DNA of 6,407 bases from Clostridia bacterium (lineage in GTDB: Bacteria; Bacillota; Clostridia; Oscillospirales; CAG-272), in assembly GCA_017461825.1 (NCBI GenBank), contig JAFTXB010000135.1, positions 1-6,407 on the forward strand, given 5' to 3'. The notes below the pieces were generated by a model. The model was not told the origin of the DNA, did no database searches, and saw only the letters and a program-made list of their open reading frames with translations. Position 1 is the stretch's first letter, and every line of letters begins with the position of its first letter. Below, in pieces: positions 1 to 4,999 of the stretch. The position numbers and the translations under genes were made by a program.

Positions 1-29
1 TGAAGCTTCTGGTATCCTTTCGAATATCT

Positions 30-43
30 CTCCCACGGGGGAG
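30..43. repeat. Small inverted repeat CTCCC-N4-GGGAG
   Basis: CTCCC at 30-34 pairs with GGGAG at 39-43 around a 4-base loop. The right arm lies inside the first copy of the 11-base motif GGGGGAGCCAA and directly precedes the large terminator-like hairpin at 46-85. It is a short structure and could be chance. Confidence 0.35.
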
Positions 44-45
44 CC

Positions 46-94
46 AACGAAAAGCGGATTGCCATCAGGCGGTTCGCTTTTCGTTTTCTTCTTT
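46..94 (+). terminator. Rho-independent terminator-like hairpin, + strand
   Basis: Bases 46-63 pair with 68-85 over 18 consecutive positions, three of them G-T wobbles, around a 4-base ATCA loop. The outer 11 pairs are perfect (AACGAAAAGCG against CGCTTTTCGTT). A T-rich run follows (TTTTCTTCTTT, 84-94). This would end a + strand transcript entering from the left of the window. No T tract follows it on the minus strand, so it is not an obvious terminator for the phosphohexomutase gene. Confidence 0.6.
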
Positions 95-115
95 GATGGG
101 GTTGAGGCGTAGCAA

Positions 116-218
116 CAAGCTGCTCCGACCGAAGGGAGGAACAGGTGCGAACTTTGCGGTTCCGCTTGCGGAATGACGGTGTTAAGCCGTCAAGCAATTT
201 CGCGGCGGAGGGAGCTTG
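116..218 (+). other. Possible three-way-junction RNA-like fold
   Basis: CAAGCT (116-121) can pair with AGCTTG (213-218). After a 1x2 internal loop, CTCCG (123-127) pairs with CGGAG (206-210). This 11-pair outer helix encloses two adjacent perfect hairpins: TTCCG-CTTG-CGGAA at 160-173, closed as a G(CUUG)C tetraloop in RNA, and TGACGG with CCGTCA at 174-192. The arrangement resembles a junction-type structured RNA. It sits between two terminator-like hairpins. No known RNA family is recognised. GC-rich repeats can fold by chance, so this remains a candidate only. Confidence 0.25.
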
Positions 219-253
219 CGACCGTAGCCTTTCGCTTTGGTTCGATGCCCAAA

Positions 254-269
254 AACGCGCAAGCGCGTT
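254..269. repeat. Palindromic hairpin AACGCG-CAAG-CGCGTT
   Basis: AACGCG (254-259) and CGCGTT (264-269) are perfect complements around CAAG. On the minus strand the same site reads with a CTTG loop, which in RNA is a stable G(CUUG)C tetraloop. It lies directly before the second GGGGGAGCCAA motif. Confidence 0.4.
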
Positions 270-287
270 CGGGGGAGCCAAAATTCG

Positions 288-339
288 GAAATCCGAAACT
301 TTTACCAATCGGTAATGGTTTCGGATTTCTTTTGTTTTT
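288..339 (+). terminator. Rho-independent terminator-like hairpin, + strand
   Basis: GAAATCCGAAAC (288-299) is the exact reverse complement of GTTTCGGATTTC (318-329). Inside, after a 2x2 mismatch, TTACC (302-306) pairs with GGTAA (311-315) around an AATC loop. The tract TTTTGTTTTT (330-339) follows at once, the classic terminator layout on the + strand. An alternative short hairpin, TTCGG-AAAT-CCGAA (284-297), uses the left arm and would compete with it. No matching T tract exists on the other strand. Confidence 0.65.
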
Positions 340-347
340 GATTATCC

Positions 348-457
348 CTTGAAGGTGATCGAATTTGATTCTAAATTGACAGGCAGTGGCATCGAAGTAG
401 CGAGCCGCCATTCCACGCGCAATCCACATGCCCCTTTTTTGGAAGTTCTTGAAGGTG
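348..457 (+). repeat. 10-base direct repeat with exact 100-base period
   Basis: CTTGAAGGTG occurs at 348-357 and again at 448-457, exactly 100 bases apart. The first copy begins just after the terminator-like hairpin at 288-339, and the second precedes the small hairpins at 468-496. The enclosed bases 358-447 show no gene. The pair could be a trace of a duplication, an insertion or a deletion, or it could be chance. Confidence 0.4.
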
Positions 458-467
458 GCGGACGTAT

Positions 468-496
468 ATTTGCGTAGAGCAAATCACGCGATTTGT
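468..496. other. Two mutually exclusive small hairpins
   Basis: ATTTGC (468-473) is complementary to GCAAAT (479-484). The same central arm, as CAAATC (480-485), is also complementary to GATTTG (490-495). The two hairpins therefore share one arm and cannot form together. The block lies 44-72 bases downstream of the phosphohexomutase stop codon on the minus strand. Neither hairpin has a strong T tract on either strand, so it is at best a weak 3' end structure. Confidence 0.3.
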
Positions 497-539
497 CAAT
501 TCTTTTCTATTTAAGAAGTTTCTGATAAAAAAATTCGTA

Positions 540-1988
540 TCAGTTCAGATTCAACAGCTCACGGAACTCTTTGATATAAGTCCGTGCTCGGTCGGCATTG
601 TCTGCTTCGGCAAAGATGCGGAGCAGGGGCTCGGTACCCGAAAAACGGCAGATGACAAACGATCCATCGGCAAAATAGACTTTGCAGCCGTCCTCATAGC
701 CTACGCGTGCAATCTCAGCTCCGTCAAAAGTGGGGAGCTGCTTTTCCACCATCAAAGCGTGTACGATTTCGGGTTTTCTTGCCGCTTCAAACGCAAGATT
801 TGCTTCCACCATAACAAAGTGCCCAAAGCGTTCTTCCAGATTGCTCATCAGCTCGGCAGGCGTTTTGCCTGTGGTGCATACCATTTCGATAAACAGTGAA
901 GCGGCGTATATCGAATCCTTACCGTGAATATGTCCACGCACCGTGAGTCCTCCCGAGGATTCGCCGCCCAAAATCGCGTCATAGCGGTCGATTCCGGAAG
1001 AAATATATTTGAATCCGATCGGTACCTCGTAGCATTTTTCTCCAAAGGATTCGGCAATGCGGTCGAGCATATGCGTGGTTGCGAGATTGCGCACGACGGG
1101 ACCCGTCCAGCCCTTGCAACGGCGCAGGTAATCGTACAGCAGGCAAAGGATCTCGTTTGCATTGATGTAACGTCCGTTTTCGTCTACCACGCCCAAGCGA
1201 TCGCCGTCGCCGTCAAAAGCGATACCAAGATCGTATTTGCCTTCTACCACGCGGTTGCGCAGATCAAGCAGACGGCTTTCGGTTGGAGCGGGGATTCCGC
1301 CGCCAAAATAAGCATCCTTGTTGTCATTGATGAGGTCAACCGTACAACGGAGTGTTTGCAAAATGACCATCAAAGGATAGGTTCCAGAACCATGCATAGG
1401 ATCAAACAGAATGCGCAGGGCGCGATCTTTTACAGCGTTCTGATTCATTTTTGACAGAATGTGATCGATAAATCCATTAAAGGGAGCGTGTAGGATCGCC
1501 ACCAAGCCCTGTGCCTCGGCAACTTTGCGTGGGAGAGTGGGGATCTTTGCGGGATCGGTTGCTGCTATCAGCTCTTCCAACCTTGCCGTGGTTTCAACAG
1601 GAGCATCTCTACCTTCCTCTACGATCAGCTTCATGCCGTTGTATGCAGCGGGGTTGTGGCTTGCTGTTACCTCAATGCCGTAGTGAAGTCCCATGTTTTG
1701 CACAAGAAACATGACAAGCGGTGTAGGAGTGCTTCGCTCCATGAGAATGACCGAAAAGCCCATTCCCGTCATAACCTCGGTGATCCAATCCACTGACGGT
1801 TCGGATAAAAAGCGACGGTCGTATCCGATTACGATCGGTTTGTCGGTTTTATTTTCTTCCTTGGCAAGCAGGCAGATTCCGTGAGAAACACGGCGGATAT
1901 TTGCCTTGATAAAATCGTCTCCGATAATGCCGCGCCAACCTCCGGTACCGAAGGAGATCCTATTTTCGTTTTCTTTGGTAATGTTCAT
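540..1988 (-). CDS. Phosphoglucomutase/phosphomannomutase family protein (alpha-D-phosphohexomutase)
   Basis: This cytoplasmic enzyme of 482 residues should move phosphate between C1 and C6 of a hexose through a phosphoserine and Mg2+. All four family signatures are visible: the catalytic loop TASHNP at 108-113 with S110 as the phosphoserine, the metal loop DGDGDR at 259-264 (D259, D261, D263), the sugar-binding loop GGESSGGL at 341-348, and the phosphate-binding loop RFSGTEP at 448-454. The N terminus (FGTGGWRG, 13-20) is also typical. The start at 1988 is chosen because the family's N terminus begins here and an AAAGGA site lies 10 bases upstream (1999-2004). The open frame runs on further upstream, but that extension crosses the predicted promoter and the regulator gene. 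The choice among glucose, mannose and glucosamine phosphates cannot be read from the sequence; the RFSGTEP ending resembles phosphoglucomutase-like members more than GlmM. It lies 88 bases after the regulator gene and has its own promoter, so it is probably housekeeping. No clear terminator follows it. Confidence 0.93.
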   Translation of the reverse strand: MNITKENENRISFGTGGWRGIIGDDFIKANIRRVSHGICLLAKEENKTDKPIVIGYDRRFLSEPSVDWITEVMTGMGFSVILMERSTPTPLVMFLVQNMGLHYGIEVTASHNPAAYNGMKLIVEEGRDAPVETTARLEELIAATDPAKIPTLPRKVAEAQGLVAILHAPFNGFIDHILSKMNQNAVKDRALRILFDPMHGSGTYPLMVILQTLRCTVDLINDNKDAYFGGGIPAPTESRLLDLRNRVVEGKYDLGIAFDGDGDRLGVVDENGRYINANEILCLLYDYLRRCKGWTGPVVRNLATTHMLDRIAESFGEKCYEVPIGFKYISSGIDRYDAILGGESSGGLTVRGHIHGKDSIYAASLFIEMVCTTGKTPAELMSNLEERFGHFVMVEANLAFEAARKPEIVHALMVEKQLPTFDGAEIARVGYEDGCKVYFADGSFVICRFSGTEPLLRIFAEADNADRARTYIKEFRELLNLN

Positions 1989-1998
1989 AATTTGGAAG

Positions 1999-2004
1999 TC
2001 CTTT
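1999..2004 (-). promoter_or_regulatory. Ribosome binding site that sets the phosphohexomutase start
   Basis: On the minus strand AAAGGA ends 10 bases before the ATG at 1988. It supports that ATG over the longer open frame, which has no comparable site and overlaps the regulator gene. Confidence 0.7.
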
Positions 2005-2022
2005 CTGCATAGTAACAATTTA

Positions 2023-2051
2023 ATTATATATGAACTTTGGTGAAATGTCAA
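2023..2051 (-). promoter_or_regulatory. Perfect-consensus sigma-A promoter of the phosphohexomutase gene
   Basis: On the minus strand TTGACA (2046-2051) is followed after exactly 17 bases by TATAAT (2023-2028). Both boxes match the consensus completely. Transcription should start near 2016-2017, giving a leader of about 28 bases that contains the AAAGGA site. It lies between the end of the regulator gene (2077) and the phosphohexomutase ATG (1988), so that gene can be expressed strongly and independently of the regulator. No operator-like palindrome overlaps it. Confidence 0.88.
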
Positions 2052-2076
2052 TAGCGGAAAGAAATTTCCCCTAGGC

Positions 2077-2907
2077 TCAATTGTGTTTGGAGCTGTGTGA
2101 ATCCCGATAAACACCGGGGAGCATGCCTGTATAGGTGCGGAAGGTGCGGGTAAAATAGGATTGATTGGAAAAACCGCATGCGCGTCCAATTTCTCCAATG
2201 TTCATTTTATTTTGTGTAAGCAAAGCCTTTGCCTTTTCGCACCTGGTCAGATTGATATACGAAACGAAGGTATAGCCCGTTACACGGCGAAATTCACGTG
2301 CAAAGTAGTATTTGCTAAGCCCCACAAACTCGGCAATCTCGTCAAGTGACAAGTCGCGTGATGCATCTGAACGAATCAGTCCGATCGCTTGCTTGATGCA
2401 CGACAAAAGATGCGAATCTTGCTTGTCCCCGCGTTCGGGATGACTGTAATAACGGCATAAGCGTGCCATGATCGAAAGCACCAACGCTCGGATCATGGGA
2501 ATGCGGTATGGGGGGGCGGGGGATGCGTATTCGTCGCATAAAGCGTGCATAAGCGTGTTGACCTCGGTATCTCTGAAATGATCTTCAAAACGAATTGTGT
2601 TGGTGTCAAAATGATTTGCAATGCAGAATGTGCGGTCAACGATGAGACAGTGATAGCTGATGCCGTCCGGGGCAACATCAAAGGAGTGCAGGCTGTTGGG
2701 GTTGATCACTACCGTGTCACCCTCTGCAACGGCAATTTGCTTGGTGTCGCAAAGCAAAACGCCGCTCCCCGATAAAATATGCAGGATCTCCACGTTTTCG
2801 TGCCAATTGGGCTGCATACTGTGGTAATTGGGGCGCAGAACGGTTTTGGCGTGAAAAATAAAGGGTAGGCGTGGGTCGCTGATGCGGTGTGTTTCGTAAA
2901 CGTACAT
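2077..2907 (-). CDS. AraC/XylS-family transcriptional regulator with cupin-like sensor domain
   Basis: This 276-residue protein has the standard two-domain plan. Residues about 20-90 form a cupin-like ligand-binding domain (WHENVE at 35-40, then a beta-rich stretch with EGD at 62-64 and NPNSLHSF at 69-76), as in AraC-type sugar sensors. Residues about 185-268 hold two helix-turn-helix motifs: LSLDEIAEFVGLSKYYF at 186-202, and NIGEIGRACGFSNQSYF at 236-252 followed by the PGVYR ending typical of the family. The start has an AGGA site 6 bases upstream (2914-2917). It is transcribed away from the sugar-enzyme operon at 3059-5877 across a 151-base gap, the usual arrangement for a local activator, so it probably controls that operon in response to its substrate. 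The ligand cannot be predicted. Its predicted promoter overlaps the operon promoter, which suggests autoregulation. Confidence 0.94.
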   Translation of the reverse strand: MYVYETHRISDPRLPFIFHAKTVLRPNYHSMQPNWHENVEILHILSGSGVLLCDTKQIAVAEGDTVVINPNSLHSFDVAPDGISYHCLIVDRTFCIANHFDTNTIRFEDHFRDTEVNTLMHALCDEYASPAPPYRIPMIRALVLSIMARLCRYYSHPERGDKQDSHLLSCIKQAIGLIRSDASRDLSLDEIAEFVGLSKYYFAREFRRVTGYTFVSYINLTRCEKAKALLTQNKMNIGEIGRACGFSNQSYFTRTFRTYTGMLPGVYRDSHSSKHN

Positions 2908-2931
2908 AAAATGTCCTATTATCGCAAGATT

Positions 2932-2965
2932 GTGTCAAAGAAAGGCAAAAATTTAGGCTTGACAC
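2932..2965. promoter_or_regulatory. Candidate operator: 7-bp inverted repeat GTGTCAA-N20-TTGACAC
   Basis: GTGTCAA (2932-2938) and TTGACAC (2959-2965) are exact reverse complements separated by 20 bases. The right arm coincides with the -35 box of the + strand operon promoter, and the left arm lies in the predicted leader of the regulator gene. Binding here could affect both transcripts. Many AraC-family proteins prefer direct repeats, and part of the symmetry comes from a second TTGACA-like sequence, so the assignment is tentative. Confidence 0.4.
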
Positions 2966-2987
2966 GCGGTTTATTTTATTATACAAT
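2959..2987 (+). promoter_or_regulatory. Sigma-A promoter of the sugar isomerase-oxidoreductase operon
   Basis: TTGACA (2959-2964) is separated by exactly 17 bases from TACAAT (2982-2987), giving 11 of 12 consensus matches. Transcription should start near 2994, leaving an A-rich leader of about 65 bases before the ATG at 3059. GAGGA (3047-3051) is the ribosome binding site, 7 bases from the start. Such a strong promoter next to an AraC-type gene is slightly unusual, because activator-dependent promoters often have a weak -35 box. This leaves repression, or occlusion by the opposing promoter, as an option. Confidence 0.82.
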
Positions 2988-3006
2988 AAAAGTATAAAAA
3001 ATGCAA
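2978..3006 (-). promoter_or_regulatory. Probable promoter of the AraC-family regulator gene
   Basis: On the minus strand TATAAT (2978-2983) is preceded at a 17-base spacing by TTGCAT (3001-3006), a weak -35 box. Transcription would begin near 2971 with a leader of about 64 bases. The -10 box shares bases 2982-2983 with the -10 box of the opposing operon promoter, so RNA polymerase cannot occupy both at once. The perfect -10 box supports the call, while the poor -35 box limits it. Confidence 0.5.
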
Positions 3007-3058
3007 CCGCAATTTTAAAACAAATTACAAAATAAAAAAGAAAGATGAGGACATCACA

Positions 3059-3910
3059 ATGTATCAATTTCCAATCGGCGTTATTATCGATTCCTTCCGC
3101 ACCGACACCAACACCGCGATCAAGCAAGCGGCAGAGCTGGGCGCGCAGGGGATTCAAATGCACTCTGCACGCGGTGAAAATATGCCCGAAAACCTTACTC
3201 CTGCCCGCCGCCGCGAGCTACTTGATATGGTAAAATCCTATGGTATGTGCTTCTCGGCTCTTTGCGGAGATCTTGGCAGGGGCTTTGGTAATCCCGAGCT
3301 CAACCCCGAGTTGATCGAAAAGTCCAAGCGCATTCTCGATCTTGCAAAAGAGCTTGAGACCGACGTGGTGACCACGCACATCGGTGTGGTTCCAAGTGAT
3401 CCCAAGCATCCGCGCTACGGCATTATGCAAGAGGCTTGCTTTGAGCTTTCTCGCTATGCCGACAGCATCGGATCGCATTTTGCGATTGAGACCGGCCCCG
3501 AAACCTCGGCAGACCTGAAACAATTCCTTGATGCACTCGGTTCCACCGGAGTTGCCGTCAACCTTGACCCCGCAAACCTTGTAATGGTAACCGGCGACGA
3601 TCCTGCACAGGCGGTCTATAACCTCAAGGATTACATCGTGCACACTCATGCAAAGGACGGCGTGATGCTGCAACGCACCAACCCCGAATACATCTACCGC
3701 GTCACTCCCAGACCCGAGGATCTCGTTGGCGTTCGCTTTTTCCGCGAGGTGCCGCTGGGCGAGGGCAGCGTTGATTTTGCCGCTTATCTTGCCGCACTGG
3801 ATGACATCGGCTACAAGGGCTTCCTCACCATCGAGCGCGAGGTTGGTGAAAACCCTGCCGCTGATATTCTCACGGCAAAAAATCATTTGCTGAGTGTGAT
3901 GCAACGATAA
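3059..3910 (+). CDS. Sugar phosphate isomerase/epimerase family protein (xylose isomerase-like TIM barrel)
   Basis: This 283-residue protein matches the usual length and pattern of the xylose-isomerase-like TIM-barrel superfamily, which includes IolE, IolI and ketose 3-epimerases. These cytoplasmic enzymes use a divalent metal to isomerise, epimerise, dehydrate or eliminate sugar-like substrates. The probable metal ligands follow the family order: E144 (AIETGPE), D170 (NLDPAN), H197 (HTHAKD, 195-200) and E259 (TIERE). The early strands (IGVIIDSF, then GIQMHS) are also typical. Start choice is supported by GAGGA 7 bases upstream; an ATG at 3045 is in another frame. It is the first gene of the operon, 18 bases before the oxidoreductase. 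The segment between H197 and E259 (about residues 200-235) is longer than a minimal loop and probably shapes substrate specificity. The reaction and substrate are not determinable here. Confidence 0.9.
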   Translation: MYQFPIGVIIDSFRTDTNTAIKQAAELGAQGIQMHSARGENMPENLTPARRRELLDMVKSYGMCFSALCGDLGRGFGNPELNPELIEKSKRILDLAKELETDVVTTHIGVVPSDPKHPRYGIMQEACFELSRYADSIGSHFAIETGPETSADLKQFLDALGSTGVAVNLDPANLVMVTGDDPAQAVYNLKDYIVHTHAKDGVMLQRTNPEYIYRVTPRPEDLVGVRFFREVPLGEGSVDFAAYLAALDDIGYKGFLTIEREVGENPAADILTAKNHLLSVMQR

Positions 3911-3928
3911 AAAAGGAGATATAAGAGC

Positions 3929-4999
3929 ATGAAGAAACTGAAAATTGCGATCGTAGGTGTCGGAAGTATTTCCCGCACGCATATTGACGGTTATTTGAAA
4001 AATCCCGACGTTGAGCTTTGCGCGTTCTGCGACATCAACGAAGCAAGACTGCAATACATGGGGGAGAAATACGGCATCACCCGTCTGTATACCGATGAGG
4101 CGAAAATGCTGGAGGAGATCCCCAAACTTGATGCCATCAGCGTTTGTACATGGAACAGCGCGCACGCACCCTGCACCATCATGGCGCTCAACGCGGGCAA
4201 GCACGTGCTTTGTGAAAAGCCGATGGCGATGAACACTCAAGAGGCAATCGAGATGATGGAGACAGCCAAGCGCAATGGCAAGCTTCTGATGATCGGATTC
4301 GTACGCCGCTTTGGCAAGGATGCCGATATTGTAAACGATTTTGTCAAAGCAGGGCGTTTGGGCGAGCTTTATTATGCAAAAGCCGTTACCCTGCGCCGCA
4401 ACGGAAACCCCGGCGGCTGGTTTGGCGAGAAGGCTCGCTCGGGCGGCGGACCTCTGATCGACCTTGGCGTACACGTCATCGATCTGACACGCTATCTCGC
4501 AGGAAAGCCGCGTGTCGAGTCGGTCTATGGCGCGACCTTCCACAAGCTCGGTGCTCGTAACAATGTCAAAACGCCGAAGCCCTACGTTTCGGTGAGTGCG
4601 ACCGATCACGATATTTGCGACTGCGAGGATCTTGCTTCTGCAATGCTCCGCTTTGAAAACGGTTTCGTGATGTCGGTTGAGATGAGCTACAGCCTCAACC
4701 TCGGAAAGGGCGACAACAGTGTACAGCTCTTCGGAACGCAGGGCGGGGTACATCTGTCGACTGCCGAGGGAGTAAAGCTTTATTCCGAGATGGACGGCTA
4801 TCTCTCCAATACCACCTTTGACGGAAGAACCTCATTTGACAACGACGCGTATGACCGCGAAATGAACAACTTCGTTGATGCCATTCTCGGACGCGCTGAG
4901 TGCCGCAATCCTGCCGAGGACGGAGTGGAGATCATGCGTATTCTTGACGCCATCTATCGCTCGGCTGAGACGGGACATGAGGAGGTCATCGTCAGATGA
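3929..4999 (+). CDS. Gfo/Idh/MocA family NAD(P)-dependent oxidoreductase
   Basis: This 356-residue cytoplasmic dehydrogenase oxidises or reduces a hydroxyl of a sugar, cyclitol or glycoside. The N-terminal Rossmann fold shows GVGSISRTH (10-18), and D35 at the end of the second strand suggests NAD preference. The family motif CEKPMA is at 95-100, with K97 the expected catalytic lysine. In the C-terminal alpha/beta domain, GGGPLIDLGVHVID (172-185) supplies D178 and H182 of the DxxxH active-site pair. Length and domains are complete, with no frameshift. AAGGAG (3913-3918) lies 10 bases before the ATG. It sits between two sugar isomerase-like genes: 18 bases after the first, and overlapping the second by ATGA. 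Members of this family are paired with such isomerases in inositol catabolism and in 3-keto-glycoside processing, but the substrate here is unknown. Confidence 0.94.
   Translation: MKKLKIAIVGVGSISRTHIDGYLKNPDVELCAFCDINEARLQYMGEKYGITRLYTDEAKMLEEIPKLDAISVCTWNSAHAPCTIMALNAGKHVLCEKPMAMNTQEAIEMMETAKRNGKLLMIGFVRRFGKDADIVNDFVKAGRLGELYYAKAVTLRRNGNPGGWFGEKARSGGGPLIDLGVHVIDLTRYLAGKPRVESVYGATFHKLGARNNVKTPKPYVSVSATDHDICDCEDLASAMLRFENGFVMSVEMSYSLNLGKGDNSVQLFGTQGGVHLSTAEGVKLYSEMDGYLSNTTFDGRTSFDNDAYDREMNNFVDAILGRAECRNPAEDGVEIMRILDAIYRSAETGHEEVIVR

Larger units (their letters stand above)
37..281 (+). repeat. 11-base direct repeat GGGGGAGCCAA, two copies
   Basis: The exact sequence GGGGGAGCCAA occurs at 37-47 and again at 271-281. 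Each copy is followed almost immediately by a strong hairpin and a T-rich tract: the first by the hairpin at 46-85, the second by the hairpin at 288-329. The shared order of motif, hairpin and T tract suggests two units of one repeat family. Only the motif is conserved; the hairpin stems have different sequences. Confidence 0.55.
1..539. other. Gene-poor, hairpin-rich left flank
   Basis: I see no convincing gene in this stretch of about 540 bases. Both strands carry short open frames, but these have no ribosome binding site and no recognisable domain. The stretch is instead dense in inverted repeats: 30-43 (5 bp), 46-85 (18 bp with three G-T pairs), 160-173 (6 bp), 174-192 (6 bp), 254-269 (6-7 bp), 288-329 (12 bp plus an inner 5 bp) and 480-495 (6 bp). 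Two of these are followed by T tracts on the + strand and look like terminators pointing toward the convergent phosphohexomutase gene. The rest could be a structured RNA, a dispersed intergenic repeat family, or the remains of one. The density of palindromes and the repeated 11-base motif favour a repetitive element, but no copy number can be judged from one window. Confidence 0.5.

Noticed and set aside
173..352. A 59-codon open frame on the + strand as a gene
   Set aside because: It has no ribosome binding site, begins inside a palindromic hairpin, and runs through a complete terminator structure including its T tract.
376..404. TTGACA at 376-381 as a + strand promoter
   Set aside because: The bases at the proper spacing (around 399-404) do not resemble a -10 box, and no + strand gene follows.
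190..429. A 79-codon open frame on the minus strand as a gene
   Set aside because: There is no ribosome binding site, no recognisable domain, an overlapping open frame on the opposite strand, and several palindromes inside it.
471..499. TTGACA on the minus strand at 494-499 as a promoter
   Set aside because: At 17-base spacing the -10 position reads TACGCA, a poor match, and no convincing gene lies downstream.
924..1454. A 176-codon + strand open frame
   Set aside because: It is fully antisense to the metal-binding and central part of the phosphohexomutase and has no family features.
1989..2198. N-terminal extension of the phosphohexomutase frame by 70 codons
   Set aside because: The extension runs through a perfect-consensus promoter and into the regulator gene. 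The family N terminus and a ribosome binding site place the start at 1988.
2918..2938. GATAAT (2918-2923, minus) with TTGACA (2933-2938, minus) as the regulator promoter
   Set aside because: The boxes are only 9 bases apart, too close for a sigma-A promoter, and a start from this -10 would leave almost no leader before the ribosome binding site.
3218..4753. A 511-codon open frame on the minus strand
   Set aside because: It lies opposite the first isomerase and the dehydrogenase, both of which have intact family motifs and ribosome binding sites. The translation shows no domain I recognise, so the frame is an antisense shadow of codon bias.
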